Origin: an uncultured Fretibacterium sp.
Lineage (GTDB): Bacteria > Synergistota > Synergistia > Synergistales > Aminobacteriaceae
Direction: 5' to 3'
Assembly: GCA_946186205.1 (NCBI GenBank)
Contig: CAMHMH010000001.1
Coordinates: forward strand, 744,001-808,000
Length of the DNA stretch: 64,000 bases
How positions within the stretch are numbered: position 1 is the stretch's first letter; every line of letters begins with the position of its first letter. Shown here in pieces: positions 25,834 to 33,370 of the stretch. The notes under the pieces are model-generated. The model saw nothing but the letters and a program-made list of their open reading frames with translations. It was not told where the DNA came from and made no database searches. A program made the position numbers and the translations under genes.

Positions 25834-26048
25834 GCCATTATTTTCGACAGAGGGTCATTGATGGGGCTTGTGCCTTCTTCAATCTCAAGAAGTACATTTG
25901 ATATATAGCGTTCGTTAGCGGGGTTAGTCCTGTCGCTTGCGTCCTCTTCACTTTTGCGCCGGGCTTCTGCTGCAACCTTTGCTGTGATTTCGTACTTGTT
26001 ATCAGTTCCGCACTTCTTAGCAAGCCATTCTATATCGTAAAATTTCAT
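25830..26048 (-). CDS. rpoZ: RNA polymerase omega subunit
   Basis: 72-residue protein with the conserved omega core KYEITAKVAAEARR near the N-terminus, followed by a variable acidic part. Omega helps assemble the beta' subunit. It overlaps coaBC by 4 nt; omega genes are often found with coaBC and priA. 14 nt separate it from the upstream AIM24-like gene. Confidence 0.9.
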   Translation of the reverse strand: MKFYDIEWLAKKCGTDNKYEITAKVAAEARRKSEEDASDRTNPANERYISNVLLEIEEGTSPINDPLSKIMA

Positions 26049-26062
26049 GTGTTAGAGTCCTC

Positions 26063-26752
26063 CTACTTGATAAAATTCACCATTGACTTCATCCATTTTG
26101 ACAACGCTTCGGGCTTCCGTGTCTGAATCAAAACGATACCCGGCCCCTTGAAACGGCACACGAGTCCCTCGCCGCTCGAAAGACTCGAAAGCCATCCTTC
26201 CGATGATGCCTTCTCTATCTTGTACTCCATTACATCAGGCCACGCCACTAAATGACCGTTATCGATTATTGCCTCTTCTCCCGCTTCAAGCTCAATCTGA
26301 TGTATCGCGCCGAATGCTGAGAGAAACACAACGCCTTTTCCCCGAATGTTGAGAACAAAGAAGCCCTGCCCGGAAAATAACCCCTTTGTGAGATTCTGTA
26401 TCGCAGTGTCAATCTCTATTGTGTCTTCAGCAGCAAGAAAGCTCCCCCGCTGAACCTTGAGTCCGTATGTCCCGTCAAGCTCAACATCTCCGATTCCCCC
26501 AAGTGCTGACTGTGCGAGAATAATATCTCCCGGCCCGCGTGATGCTGTTATGCGCTGAAAGAAGAAACTCTCGCCCGCCAGAAGTTTGCGCGTTATTCCT
26601 CCGAGTATTCCGCCGTCGCCCGTTGAGCCCTTCACGTCAAGAGTCGCTGACATTGAGATCATTGCGTCGGACTCGGCCTTTATCGTTTCGCCCTTCTCTA
26701 GATGGCACTGAACCGCTGAAAACGCTGAACCGTAAAGTATTTCGTGCTTCAT
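26063..26752 (-). CDS. AIM24/TIGR00266 family protein
   Basis: About 229 residues of beta-rich sequence. It begins MKHEILYGSAFSAVQCHLEKGE, matching the family start (quoted part MKHEILYGSAFSAVQ), and holds repeated GESFFFQRI / GPGDIILA strands and RGSFLAAEDTIEID typical of TIGR00266 proteins, which are found near TerD stress proteins and have no proven biochemical role. Start 26752 fits the family N-terminus; a longer frame to 26794 would run into the terminator of terD. It lies 14 nt upstream of rpoZ and is probably co-transcribed with it. Confidence 0.8.
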   Translation of the reverse strand: MKHEILYGSAFSAVQCHLEKGETIKAESDAMISMSATLDVKGSTGDGGILGGITRKLLAGESFFFQRITASRGPGDIILAQSALGGIGDVELDGTYGLKVQRGSFLAAEDTIEIDTAIQNLTKGLFSGQGFFVLNIRGKGVVFLSAFGAIHQIELEAGEEAIIDNGHLVAWPDVMEYKIEKASSEGWLSSLSSGEGLVCRFKGPGIVLIQTRKPEALSKWMKSMVNFIK

Positions 26753-26770
26753 TTTTGACTCATCCCCCGC

Positions 26771-26806
26771 AAAAAAAGAGAGCACCCGAAACATTAAGGC
26801 ACTCCC
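26771..26806 (-). terminator. Terminator between terD and the AIM24-like gene
   Basis: On the minus strand GAGTGCC pairs with GGTGCTC (two G-U pairs), followed by CTC and seven T. It separates the terD pair from the rpoZ transcript, or allows partial read-through. Confidence 0.65.
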
Positions 26807-26825
26807 GAATCATCACAATTCCGAA

Positions 26826-27401
26826 TCAGACATTAACGCCGAAATTCAAGCACAACGCCCGCAAGCCTCCCTTGAAGCCGGAGCCGATAGCGTTGAACTT
26901 CCATTCGCCAGCGTTCCTGTACAATTCTCCCACAACAACGGCGGTCTCAACCGAGAAATCCTCGCCCAAGTCGTAATGTATCAATTCTTTTCCGCTGTTC
27001 TCGTCAACAATCCGTATAAATGCGTTCGATACCTGGCCGAAATTCTGCTTCCTCGTATCAGCCTCATGTATCGTTACGGTGAATGCTACCTTGTCGATGT
27101 TGGCGGGCAATTTGCTCAGGTCAATTTTTATCTGCTCATCGTCTCCCTCTCCCGCGCCCGTCAGGTTATCGCCCATATGCTGAACTGCCCCGGATGAGTG
27201 CTTCAGATTGTTGTAGAACACAAAATCATAATCGCTCTGAACATGGCCGTCTTTGCCGAGAAGAAACGCCGCCGCGTCAAGGTCAAAATCATATCCGCCG
27301 TCATATTTCTTTGTGTCCCATCCGAGTCCTACGAGAATTTTTGACAGTCCCGGATTACCTTTCGTCAGATCTACTTTCTGCCCCTTGAACAAGCTAATCA
27401 T
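26826..27401 (-). CDS. TerD-family stress/tellurium resistance protein (copy 1)
   Basis: 191 residues, single TerD domain, which binds two calcium ions in known members. Conserved acidic motifs are visible: [29 protein letters not shown] and the C-terminal [14 protein letters not shown] with GSGFKGGL. It is a close tandem paralogue of the gene at 27415, 13 nt away. TerD proteins act in membrane-linked stress responses (tellurite, phage, metal), the exact mechanism being unsettled. Confidence 0.93.
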   Translation of the reverse strand: MISLFKGQKVDLTKGNPGLSKILVGLGWDTKKYDGGYDFDLDAAAFLLGKDGHVQSDYDFVFYNNLKHSSGAVQHMGDNLTGAGEGDDEQIKIDLSKLPANIDKVAFTVTIHEADTRKQNFGQVSNAFIRIVDENSGKELIHYDLGEDFSVETAVVVGELYRNAGEWKFNAIGSGFKGGLRALCLNFGVNV

Positions 27402-27414
27402 TTCAGCACGCCCC

Positions 27415-27990
27415 CTAGATATTTACGCCGTAATTCTGGCACAACGCTTTGAGTCCGCCCTTGAAGCCTGAGCCTACTGCGTTGAATTTCCACTCGCTGC
27501 CCTGCCGGTATAATTCTCCCACAACTAACGCCGTTTCCACTGAGAAATCTTCCCCCAAATCGTAGCGGATCAGTTCTTTTCCGTTCGACTCGTCGTAAAT
27601 GTGTATGAATGAGTTTGAGACCTGGCCGAAATTCTGTTTGCGCTCTTCAGCCTCATATATTGTTACGGTGAATGTTACTTTGTCGATGTCTGCGGGAATT
27701 TTGCTGAGGTCGACTCTTATCTGTTCGTCGTCGCCGTCGCCGAGTCCTGTGCGGTTGTCTCCCATGTGCTGAACCGCTCCCGAATCGTGCTGAAGTTTTC
27801 CGTAAAATACAAAGTCTGCGTCTGATGTAACTTTTCCGTTTGCGCCGAGGAGAAATGCTGAAGCGTCAAGGTCAAATGCTGATCCGCCGTCGTATTTGTT
27901 TACGTCCCAGCCGAGTCCGACAAGAATTTTTGACAGCCCGGGATTGTCTTTCGTCAAGCTGACTTTCTGACCCTTGAACAAATTTATCAT
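27415..27990 (-). CDS. TerD-family stress/tellurium resistance protein (copy 2)
   Basis: 191 residues, same length and architecture as copy 1, with [29 protein letters not shown] and [14 protein letters not shown]. Differences are spread along the protein, so the duplication is not recent. First gene of the pair; the ribosome site AAGGAGG precedes the ATG at 27990. Its upstream region holds a TATAAT box, a terminator for the rraA gene and three ATTGTAAAC repeats. Confidence 0.93.
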   Translation of the reverse strand: MINLFKGQKVSLTKDNPGLSKILVGLGWDVNKYDGGSAFDLDASAFLLGANGKVTSDADFVFYGKLQHDSGAVQHMGDNRTGLGDGDDEQIRVDLSKIPADIDKVTFTVTIYEAEERKQNFGQVSNSFIHIYDESNGKELIRYDLGEDFSVETALVVGELYRQGSEWKFNAVGSGFKGGLKALCQNYGVNI

Positions 27991-28022
27991 TTGCGTTTTG
28001 CCTCCTTGCGGGAATTTCCGTT

Positions 28023-28059
28023 ATTATAGCAAAATCCCTCCGGCCTTAAAGCTGAAGGG
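28023..28059 (-). promoter_or_regulatory. Overlapping rraA terminator and candidate terD promoter
   Basis: On the minus strand CCCTTCAGC pairs with GGCCGGAGGG (one mismatch; 28036-28059) and is followed by ATTTTGC, a plausible terminator for the upstream rraA gene. TATAAT (28023-28028) follows directly and could be the terD -10 box; the -35 at 17 nt (CTTTAA) is weak, which suggests an activator. Confidence 0.5.
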
Positions 28060-28077
28060 ACAATGTGATTTCTTAAA

Positions 28078-28118
28078 GTTTACAATTGGTTTACAATAGT
28101 ATAAAACAGGTTTACAAT
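28078..28118 (-). repeat. Three phased ATTGTAAAC direct repeats
   Basis: GTTTACAAT occurs at 28078-28086, 28089-28097 and 28110-28118 (plus strand). The spacings of 11 and 21 nt put all three on the same helix face. They lie upstream of the terD pair, so a regulator binding site is likely. A further ATTGTAAACCTG occurs at 11289-11300 next to the dppA stop. Confidence 0.55.
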
Positions 28119-28129
28119 TAATTTTTCGG

Positions 28130-28780
28130 CTATATCGTTTTGAGCTTGTCAATCAGTTTGTCAAACCCGTAAATCTCAAGCGTAGTCATTCCGGCTTTGA
28201 GCTGTTCTACTATGTGCGACTCCTTCTCGAACTTCGCAAGGGCTTTCGTGAATACGTCATCTTCATTCTCTCGCTCAACAACTACAACCCCGTCGCAATC
28301 TCCCGCAACAATATCGCCCGGCCTCACTTCAACGCCTCCGCAAATCACAGGCACGTTGACTTCACCGAGACTCTTCTTGACAGTGCCGGAAGGATTGAAC
28401 GCCCTCGCAAAAACAGGAAATCCCATCGCTTTAATGTCCTGAGAATCCCTGCATGACCCGTCAATGATCACTCCTGCAATCCCTCTCACTTTGCACGCCA
28501 GTGCCATAATGTCGCCGAAATGCCCGGCCTCTGTGTAGCCATGACAGTCAAGGACAAGGACATCACCGGGATTAGCCGCGTATATAGCCTGATGAAGCGC
28601 GAGATTGTCGCCCGGGTAACATCTTGCTGTTACTGCACGCCCAAGTACACGACTTTGCGGGTCAATGGGCTTTATTGATGAGTGCATTACGCCCTGGCGG
28701 GGTGAGCTTGTGTTGCTGTCGGCAATGTTTCCTGTTGGGAGCTTTGAGAGTTCCGCGAGTCTTTCTGCTGTAAGTTCCAT
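28130..28780 (-). CDS. RraA/HMG-aldolase family protein
   Basis: 216 residues of the RraA-like superfamily, which includes 4-hydroxy-4-methyl-2-oxoglutarate aldolase, oxaloacetate decarboxylase and the RNase E inhibitor RraA. Active-site features are seen: PGDVLVLDCHGYTEAGHFGDIMA (short form FGDIMA), GVIIDGSCRD with the Arg-Asp pair, and GGVEVRPGDIVAGDCDGVVVV (here GDIVAGDCDGV). The longer C-terminus and the pairing with a glutamate carrier favour an aldolase/decarboxylase acting on a C4-C6 keto acid rather than RNase E control. It follows gltS by 12 nt. Confidence 0.8.
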   Translation of the reverse strand: MELTAERLAELSKLPTGNIADSNTSSPRQGVMHSSIKPIDPQSRVLGRAVTARCYPGDNLALHQAIYAANPGDVLVLDCHGYTEAGHFGDIMALACKVRGIAGVIIDGSCRDSQDIKAMGFPVFARAFNPSGTVKKSLGEVNVPVICGGVEVRPGDIVAGDCDGVVVVERENEDDVFTKALAKFEKESHIVEQLKAGMTTLEIYGFDKLIDKLKTI

Positions 28781-28792
28781 GATGATTCCTCC

Positions 28793-29974
28793 TTAACTTA
28801 ACCAGTTTATGAACATTGTGATGATTATCGGGTTCATGATGTTGATGAATATCACCGTAACGACAGGAAGCACAAACCACGCTGTAGGAGCAGGGCCGTT
28901 CTTCTCGATTATCGCCGACATGTTAGCGACTGCGTTCGGAGTTTGTCCGAGTCCGACTCCGCAATGACCCGCCGCCATCACTGCCGCGTCGTAATCCCTG
29001 CCCGTTGTGTTGAACGTGATGAAATACGCCCACAACGCCATGACTACAGCCTGAGTGATCAATATAACCATCATAGGAAGCGCGAGAGATACAAGCCTGT
29101 TAATGTTCAGGGACATCAAAGCCATCGACAAGAAAAGATTCAGTGCCGTGTTGCTGATAACATCAAGCTCATTCATCCGCAAATCTTTGTGGCACATGTC
29201 AGCAATATTCCTCACTAACGCGCCTCCGAACAAGCAGCCGACATAATACGGGAAATTAAGCCCGGTCATAAGCAGCAGCTTTGAGATGTACGAGCCAATG
29301 AAAGCCGCAAAGAGCATCAATAATACGCTGTCAAAAAATTTCCGTTCGATTAATGGGAATGTCTTTGTCTCTTCTGATGTCTGAGACTCTACAGCCGTGC
29401 TTTTGAGATTGTGCCTGCTGATTAAACGTTCCGCGACAGGCCCGCCCGTAATGCTTCCGAGAAGGAGTCCGAATGTTGCCGCCGCGACTCCTACTGTTGT
29501 TCCGTCAAGCGCGCCCGCTGCTTCAAGTGTAGGACCGAATGACGCTCCCGAACCTACTCCGCCCGACATCGATATAGATCCCATAGCAACGCCCAAAAGT
29601 TTATGGAGTCCGAATGCCCCTGCGAGTCCTACGCCTACGAGATTCTGAACGAACAAGAACAACACTGCTCCGACCGCCAGTTTTGCGCCGAGTTTGCCGC
29701 TCTTCCTGAGAACCGCAAAGCTGCATGTGAATCCCGTGCCTGTGAAAAATATATTCATGAAGAAATCCTGAAGTACTCCGTTCATTTTCACCGTGAAGTA
29801 GTTCCCTCTTATGCCCGCAAAGATTATCAGGCTGCAAATTATTCCGCCGATTACGGGAGCGGGGATAAAATATTTCTGGAAGAACTTTACTTTTCCCTTT
29901 ATGAACCGTCCGAGTACGTACACAAGAACCGCAAGCCCTACCGTTTGTATCACATCAAGATTTACCGTATACAT
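28793..29974 (-). CDS. gltS: Sodium/glutamate symporter GltS family
   Basis: Inner-membrane carrier of 393 residues with about ten helices. GltS hallmarks include IGGIICSLIIF in the N-half, ISMSGGVGSGASFGP and the second-half counterpart GHCGVGLGQTPNAVANM, the two reentrant-loop motifs of the fold. Co-transcribed with the rraA-like gene and divergent from a LysR regulator, so glutamate or a related dicarboxylate is probably imported and further metabolised. Confidence 0.92.
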   Translation of the reverse strand: MYTVNLDVIQTVGLAVLVYVLGRFIKGKVKFFQKYFIPAPVIGGIICSLIIFAGIRGNYFTVKMNGVLQDFFMNIFFTGTGFTCSFAVLRKSGKLGAKLAVGAVLFLFVQNLVGVGLAGAFGLHKLLGVAMGSISMSGGVGSGASFGPTLEAAGALDGTTVGVAAATFGLLLGSITGGPVAERLISRHNLKSTAVESQTSEETKTFPLIERKFFDSVLLMLFAAFIGSYISKLLLMTGLNFPYYVGCLFGGALVRNIADMCHKDLRMNELDVISNTALNLFLSMALMSLNINRLVSLALPMMVILITQAVVMALWAYFITFNTTGRDYDAAVMAAGHCGVGLGQTPNAVANMSAIIEKNGPAPTAWFVLPVVTVIFINIMNPIIITMFINWLS

Positions 29975-30104
29975 CAGTGAAGCCGTCCTCCTATGATTTA
30001 TTTTTTGGAATGGGTGTATACTATCAGACAGACAAATTCACGTAAAACAGATAATCAAGATATACATTATCGCCGCCAGTGTTATTTCAGGAGAGCGAGT
30101 CAGA

Positions 30105-31031
30105 ATGACATATGAACAAATTGAAACCTTCATAGCAATCATGACATACGGAAATATAACGGCAGCTTCAGATTTCCTTCACGTCTCGCAATCGACAGCC
30201 TCAGCGCGTATACAGCTCCTCGAAAATGAATTAGGCACTCCGTTATTCATTCGTCAGAAAGGACACCGAACCGCAGAAATTACCCCCTATGGTCAATCAT
30301 TCGTGCCAATCGCGGCGCAATGGGCTTCAGCTTTCAGGGACAGCAGGAACTTGCGGACTCTCGCGGACATCTCTGTGCTTTCGGTTGCGAGTGTTGACGC
30401 TGTGAATAACTATACGTTTGTCCCATTGTTCAATCATCATATAGAGTCATTCCCGAATATACGACTCACAATCCGCACTCATCATTCAGACGAAATTCAC
30501 GGCTTAATCTCAAACAGAACCGCCGACATTGGATTCGTTTTCTCGCGCTCGCCTTATCCTGATATTATCTCGAAGCCTGTTTACCGCGAACTGATGTACT
30601 TGATCTGCCACAAGGACAGCGGATATTACGACAACATGAAATGCTCAGAGCTTCAGCCGGAGAACGAAATATATCTTCACTGGGGACTCGACTTCCAGCA
30701 GTGGCACAATGAATTTTTCCCGCCCGACCGTTATCCCCTCGTCAGCGTCAACACAGGCTCAATGCTTCAGCACTACTTAGACACGCCGGGACGATGGGCA
30801 GTCGCTCCCCTCTCAGTTGTCCGGGCAATCTCTCACCGTCCTAACATAACGTATTACACACTGAGCGAGCCTCCCGCGCCGAGGATATGCTACATGCTCA
30901 CGAACCGTTACCCTTCTCAAAGACAGAAGCCCGCGATTCAGACGTTCATTCGTGAGCTTGAAGAGTACATAGAACATAACGATGACATTTGCACGTTTGA
31001 GTCGTGGATGCTCGAAGGGAAAAAGATTTGA
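30105..31031 (+). CDS. LysR-family transcriptional regulator
   Basis: 308 residues. The N-terminal winged helix-turn-helix (about 1-60) reads MTYEQIETFIAIMTYGNITA (first 20), then FLHVSQSTASARIQLLENEL; the substrate-binding domain follows (about 90-300). It is transcribed away from gltS-rraA across a 130-nt gap, the usual arrangement for a LysR regulator controlling its neighbour. The effector is probably a glutamate-related metabolite (inference). The start is preceded by AGGAGAG. Confidence 0.9.
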   Translation: MTYEQIETFIAIMTYGNITAASDFLHVSQSTASARIQLLENELGTPLFIRQKGHRTAEITPYGQSFVPIAAQWASAFRDSRNLRTLADISVLSVASVDAVNNYTFVPLFNHHIESFPNIRLTIRTHHSDEIHGLISNRTADIGFVFSRSPYPDIISKPVYRELMYLICHKDSGYYDNMKCSELQPENEIYLHWGLDFQQWHNEFFPPDRYPLVSVNTGSMLQHYLDTPGRWAVAPLSVVRAISHRPNITYYTLSEPPAPRICYMLTNRYPSQRQKPAIQTFIRELEEYIEHNDDICTFESWMLEGKKI

Positions 31032-31062
31032 GTCATAACGGCAACAAAGAGCGCGTGAAAAC

Positions 31063-31090
31063 TTGCCACAAAAATTTTTTGCGTTATAAT
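31063..31090 (+). promoter_or_regulatory. Promoter of the rimP-nusA-infB operon
   Basis: TTGCCA (31063-31068) and a perfect TATAAT (31085-31090) are 16 nt apart, with an AT-rich spacer. It is the clearest promoter in the window and drives a ten-kilobase operon. Confidence 0.75.
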
Positions 31091-31118
31091 CCGTTTAATT
31101 TCATGACAATTTAGCGTG

Positions 31119-31150
31119 AAAGGAGTTGGGAAACCCCCCGCTCCTTTTTT
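31119..31150 (+). terminator. Leader terminator/attenuator ahead of rimP
   Basis: AAAGGAG (31119-31125) pairs with CTCCTTT (31141-31147), with an inner GGG/CCC, followed by a T-run. It lies between the promoter and rimP, so most transcripts could stop here unless antitermination occurs. NusA, encoded in the operon, is a plausible controller (inference). Confidence 0.75.
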
Positions 31151-31186
31151 GTTACTCTAAGTTTTATTATGTGTGAGAGAAAAATT

Positions 31187-31681
31187 ATGAGAGAAGATTT
31201 TTTGCGACGTATTGAGGATATTGTTACGGGTCTGGGCTATGAATGCGTACATGTTTCGCTGCGTACGGATTTCGGAAGAGTGAAGCTCCAGATTCTAATT
31301 GATACACTCGGAGGGATTAACGCCGGGGACTGTGAGACAGTATCGGGGCGAGTGAGTGATTTTCTTGACAGCTCGGAGGAGATTCCCGAACTCGAAAAGG
31401 GAAGGTACTATCTTGAAGTCAGCTCGCCGGGAATAGAGAGACCGTTATACAGATTTGAGGACTACGAAAGGTTTCAGGGACGAGAAGCACGCCTGAGACT
31501 TTCAGCACCCATTGAGGGAAGAAAGACATTCACGGGGAAGATTCAGAGCGCGGAAAATGGCTCAGTGAAGATTCTCTGTGAGGACGGAGAAAAGGACATA
31601 CCGTTTTCATCAATAAAAGGAGGAAACTTAGTATACAGGTTCGGCAATGAAGAGAGCAAAAGAAGAAAGGGGAAAAAATAA
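31187..31681 (+). CDS. rimP: Ribosome maturation factor RimP
   Basis: 164 residues; needed for assembly of the 30S subunit. The two-domain RimP layout is seen, with LGYECVHVSLRTDFGRVKLQ, DCETVSGRVSDFLD and the signature YYLEVSSPGIERPLYRFEDY (centre VSSPGIERPL), followed by the C-terminal SH3-like barrel. Start 31187 chosen as it has a purine-rich GAGAGAAAA ahead; an in-frame ATG at 31169 has none. First gene of the translation operon; nusA starts 2 nt after its stop. Confidence 0.93.
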   Translation: MREDFLRRIEDIVTGLGYECVHVSLRTDFGRVKLQILIDTLGGINAGDCETVSGRVSDFLDSSEEIPELEKGRYYLEVSSPGIERPLYRFEDYERFQGREARLRLSAPIEGRKTFTGKIQSAENGSVKILCEDGEKDIPFSSIKGGNLVYRFGNEESKRRKGKK

Positions 31682-31683
31682 TA

Positions 31684-32805
31684 ATGCGTCTCGGAAGTGA
31701 ATTTGTGAAAGCTCTTGATACTCTTGCGGAGGAGCGGGGGCTTGATGTGAATGTGATAATCTCAACACTAGAGGCGGCATTGTTATCGGCCTATAACAGG
31801 AAGTATCACCCGTTGAGTACGACAGGAGCCAGCGAGAAATACACGGAGATAAAAATCAATCATGACACCGGCGAAATAACAGTGAGTGAGCTTCGCAAAG
31901 TTGTTGATGAGCTGAAAGACCCGGAGAAAGAAATAACGCTTGATGACGCGCTCGCAATAGACAGCACTGCGGAAATAGGCCAGACGATTCGAATTGAGCG
32001 CAACCCGTCAGATTTTGGGAGGATAGCTGCACAGACAGCAAGGCAGGTAATCTCACAGCGGCTCAGGGACGAGGAACGCAGAATCGTATACAGTGAATTT
32101 GCTGACCGAGTCGGGGACTTGGTGAGCGGTGTTGTCTTCAAGGCTGAAGGAGATCAGATAATCGTCCACATAAACGACAAGACAGACGCACTTTTACCGA
32201 GAAGGGAGCGCATAAACGGCGAGAAATATATACCCGGCTCAACGATGAAATTCTACGTCCTCGATGTCAAGAACAACGTCAGAGGCCCCCGCATAACAGT
32301 ATCACGGACTCACCCCGGACTCCTCAAGAGGTTAATGGAGCTGGAAATCCCCGAAATACAAGAGGGAGTAATAGAGGTGAAAGGTGTCGTGCGTGACGGA
32401 GGAATGCGGGCAAAAGTTTCACTCGTCAGCCTTGATCCTGATGTTGATCCTGTAGGTGCGTGCGTAGGCAACGGAGGCGCAAGAATCAAGGCAGTAAGTT
32501 CCGCGCTGAAGAACGAGAAAATCGACATCGTTGTTTACAGCAATGACCCGCTAGTCTACATCAAGAATGCTTTATTGCCCGCTCAGGTTGCTAGGGTTGA
32601 GCCGGTTTTAGACCATGAGCGCGAAGCAACAGCGTACGTTTATCAGGATCAGTTGTCGCTTGCAATCGGAAAAGCCGGGCAGAACGTGAGACTCGCGGCG
32701 AAATTGACGGGCTGGAAGGTCAACATTGAGACTATAGAGCCTGACAGAATGCCAACGCTTAAGGATATATTCCATGACGTATTCACGGACGACGAGAAAA
32801 AGTAA
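31684..32805 (+). CDS. nusA: Transcription termination/antitermination factor NusA
   Basis: 373 residues: N-terminal RNA-polymerase-binding domain (about 1-130), S1 domain (about 135-200; GDLVSGVVFKAEGDQIIVHI), and two KH domains (GNGGARIKAV and SLAIGKAGQNVRLAAKLTGW). There are no C-terminal acidic repeats, as in many non-proteobacterial NusA proteins. It modulates pausing and termination. The ribosome site GAAAGGGGA precedes the ATG; its end overlaps the next gene by 32 nt. Confidence 0.96.
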   Translation: MRLGSEFVKALDTLAEERGLDVNVIISTLEAALLSAYNRKYHPLSTTGASEKYTEIKINHDTGEITVSELRKVVDELKDPEKEITLDDALAIDSTAEIGQTIRIERNPSDFGRIAAQTARQVISQRLRDEERRIVYSEFADRVGDLVSGVVFKAEGDQIIVHINDKTDALLPRRERINGEKYIPGSTMKFYVLDVKNNVRGPRITVSRTHPGLLKRLMELEIPEIQEGVIEVKGVVRDGGMRAKVSLVSLDPDVDPVGACVGNGGARIKAVSSALKNEKIDIVVYSNDPLVYIKNALLPAQVARVEPVLDHEREATAYVYQDQLSLAIGKAGQNVRLAAKLTGWKVNIETIEPDRMPTLKDIFHDVFTDDEKK

Positions 32806-33370
32806 TCATACGCCGCAAAGAAGCTGCACAGTATGCCGGGCAAAAGCGGACAAGTCAGACCTGATTCGAATCGTGAGGAGTCCAGACGGAAAAGCAGTTG
32901 TTGATGTGATGAAGAAACTGCCGGGCCGGGGCGCGTATATATGCCCTGACTCGGACTGCATAGAGAGGGCGAAAAAATCAGGAAGCCTCGCTCACGCTTT
33001 GGGTATAGTGATAAGTGCTGACTTCTGGAATGACCTTGAGGAAAACGCAAAGACATTCGGAAGCAATCCGGCACTGAAAATCCGTTCGGTGTTGGGACTC
33101 TCCCGCAAGTCAGGGAATCTCATAATCGGCACGGACAATATAGACAGGGAAAAACGTAAAGTGTTAGTTCTGACTGCCTCGGACTGTTCAGAGAGCGTGA
33201 AGAAATTTGCTGAGTCTCATGAGAATATTGCGCTTGAAATGAACATTGAGGAACTGTCAGAAAGTATAGGGACAAGGGGCGGCGTTCAGATAGTAGGGCT
33301 GCCCATAAATTCAGGCTTTGCGAAAAAATTAATGAGCCTTCAGAAACGGGAAAGGGGAAACGCTGTTTGA
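32774..33370 (+). CDS. YlxR (DUF448) - L7Ae fusion, RNA-binding protein
   Basis: 198 residues combining two proteins that are separate in Bacillus. The N-terminal YlxR domain (about 12-90) has RSCTVCRAKADKSDLIRIVR and LPGRGAYICPD, including the conserved GRGAY and Cys positions. The C-terminal half (about 100-190) is an L7Ae-type kink-turn-binding domain with LGLSRKSGNLIIGTD. YlxR and YlxQ lie between nusA and infB in many genomes. It overlaps nusA by 32 nt and infB by 4 nt. Confidence 0.85.
   Translation: MTYSRTTRKSNHTPQRSCTVCRAKADKSDLIRIVRSPDGKAVVDVMKKLPGRGAYICPDSDCIERAKKSGSLAHALGIVISADFWNDLEENAKTFGSNPALKIRSVLGLSRKSGNLIIGTDNIDREKRKVLVLTASDCSESVKKFAESHENIALEMNIEELSESIGTRGGVQIVGLPINSGFAKKLMSLQKRERGNAV

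Noticed and set aside
28078-28118. Short CRISPR-like array.
   Set aside because: The repeated unit is only 9 nt, with 2- and 12-nt spacers and no cas genes; it fits an operator array.
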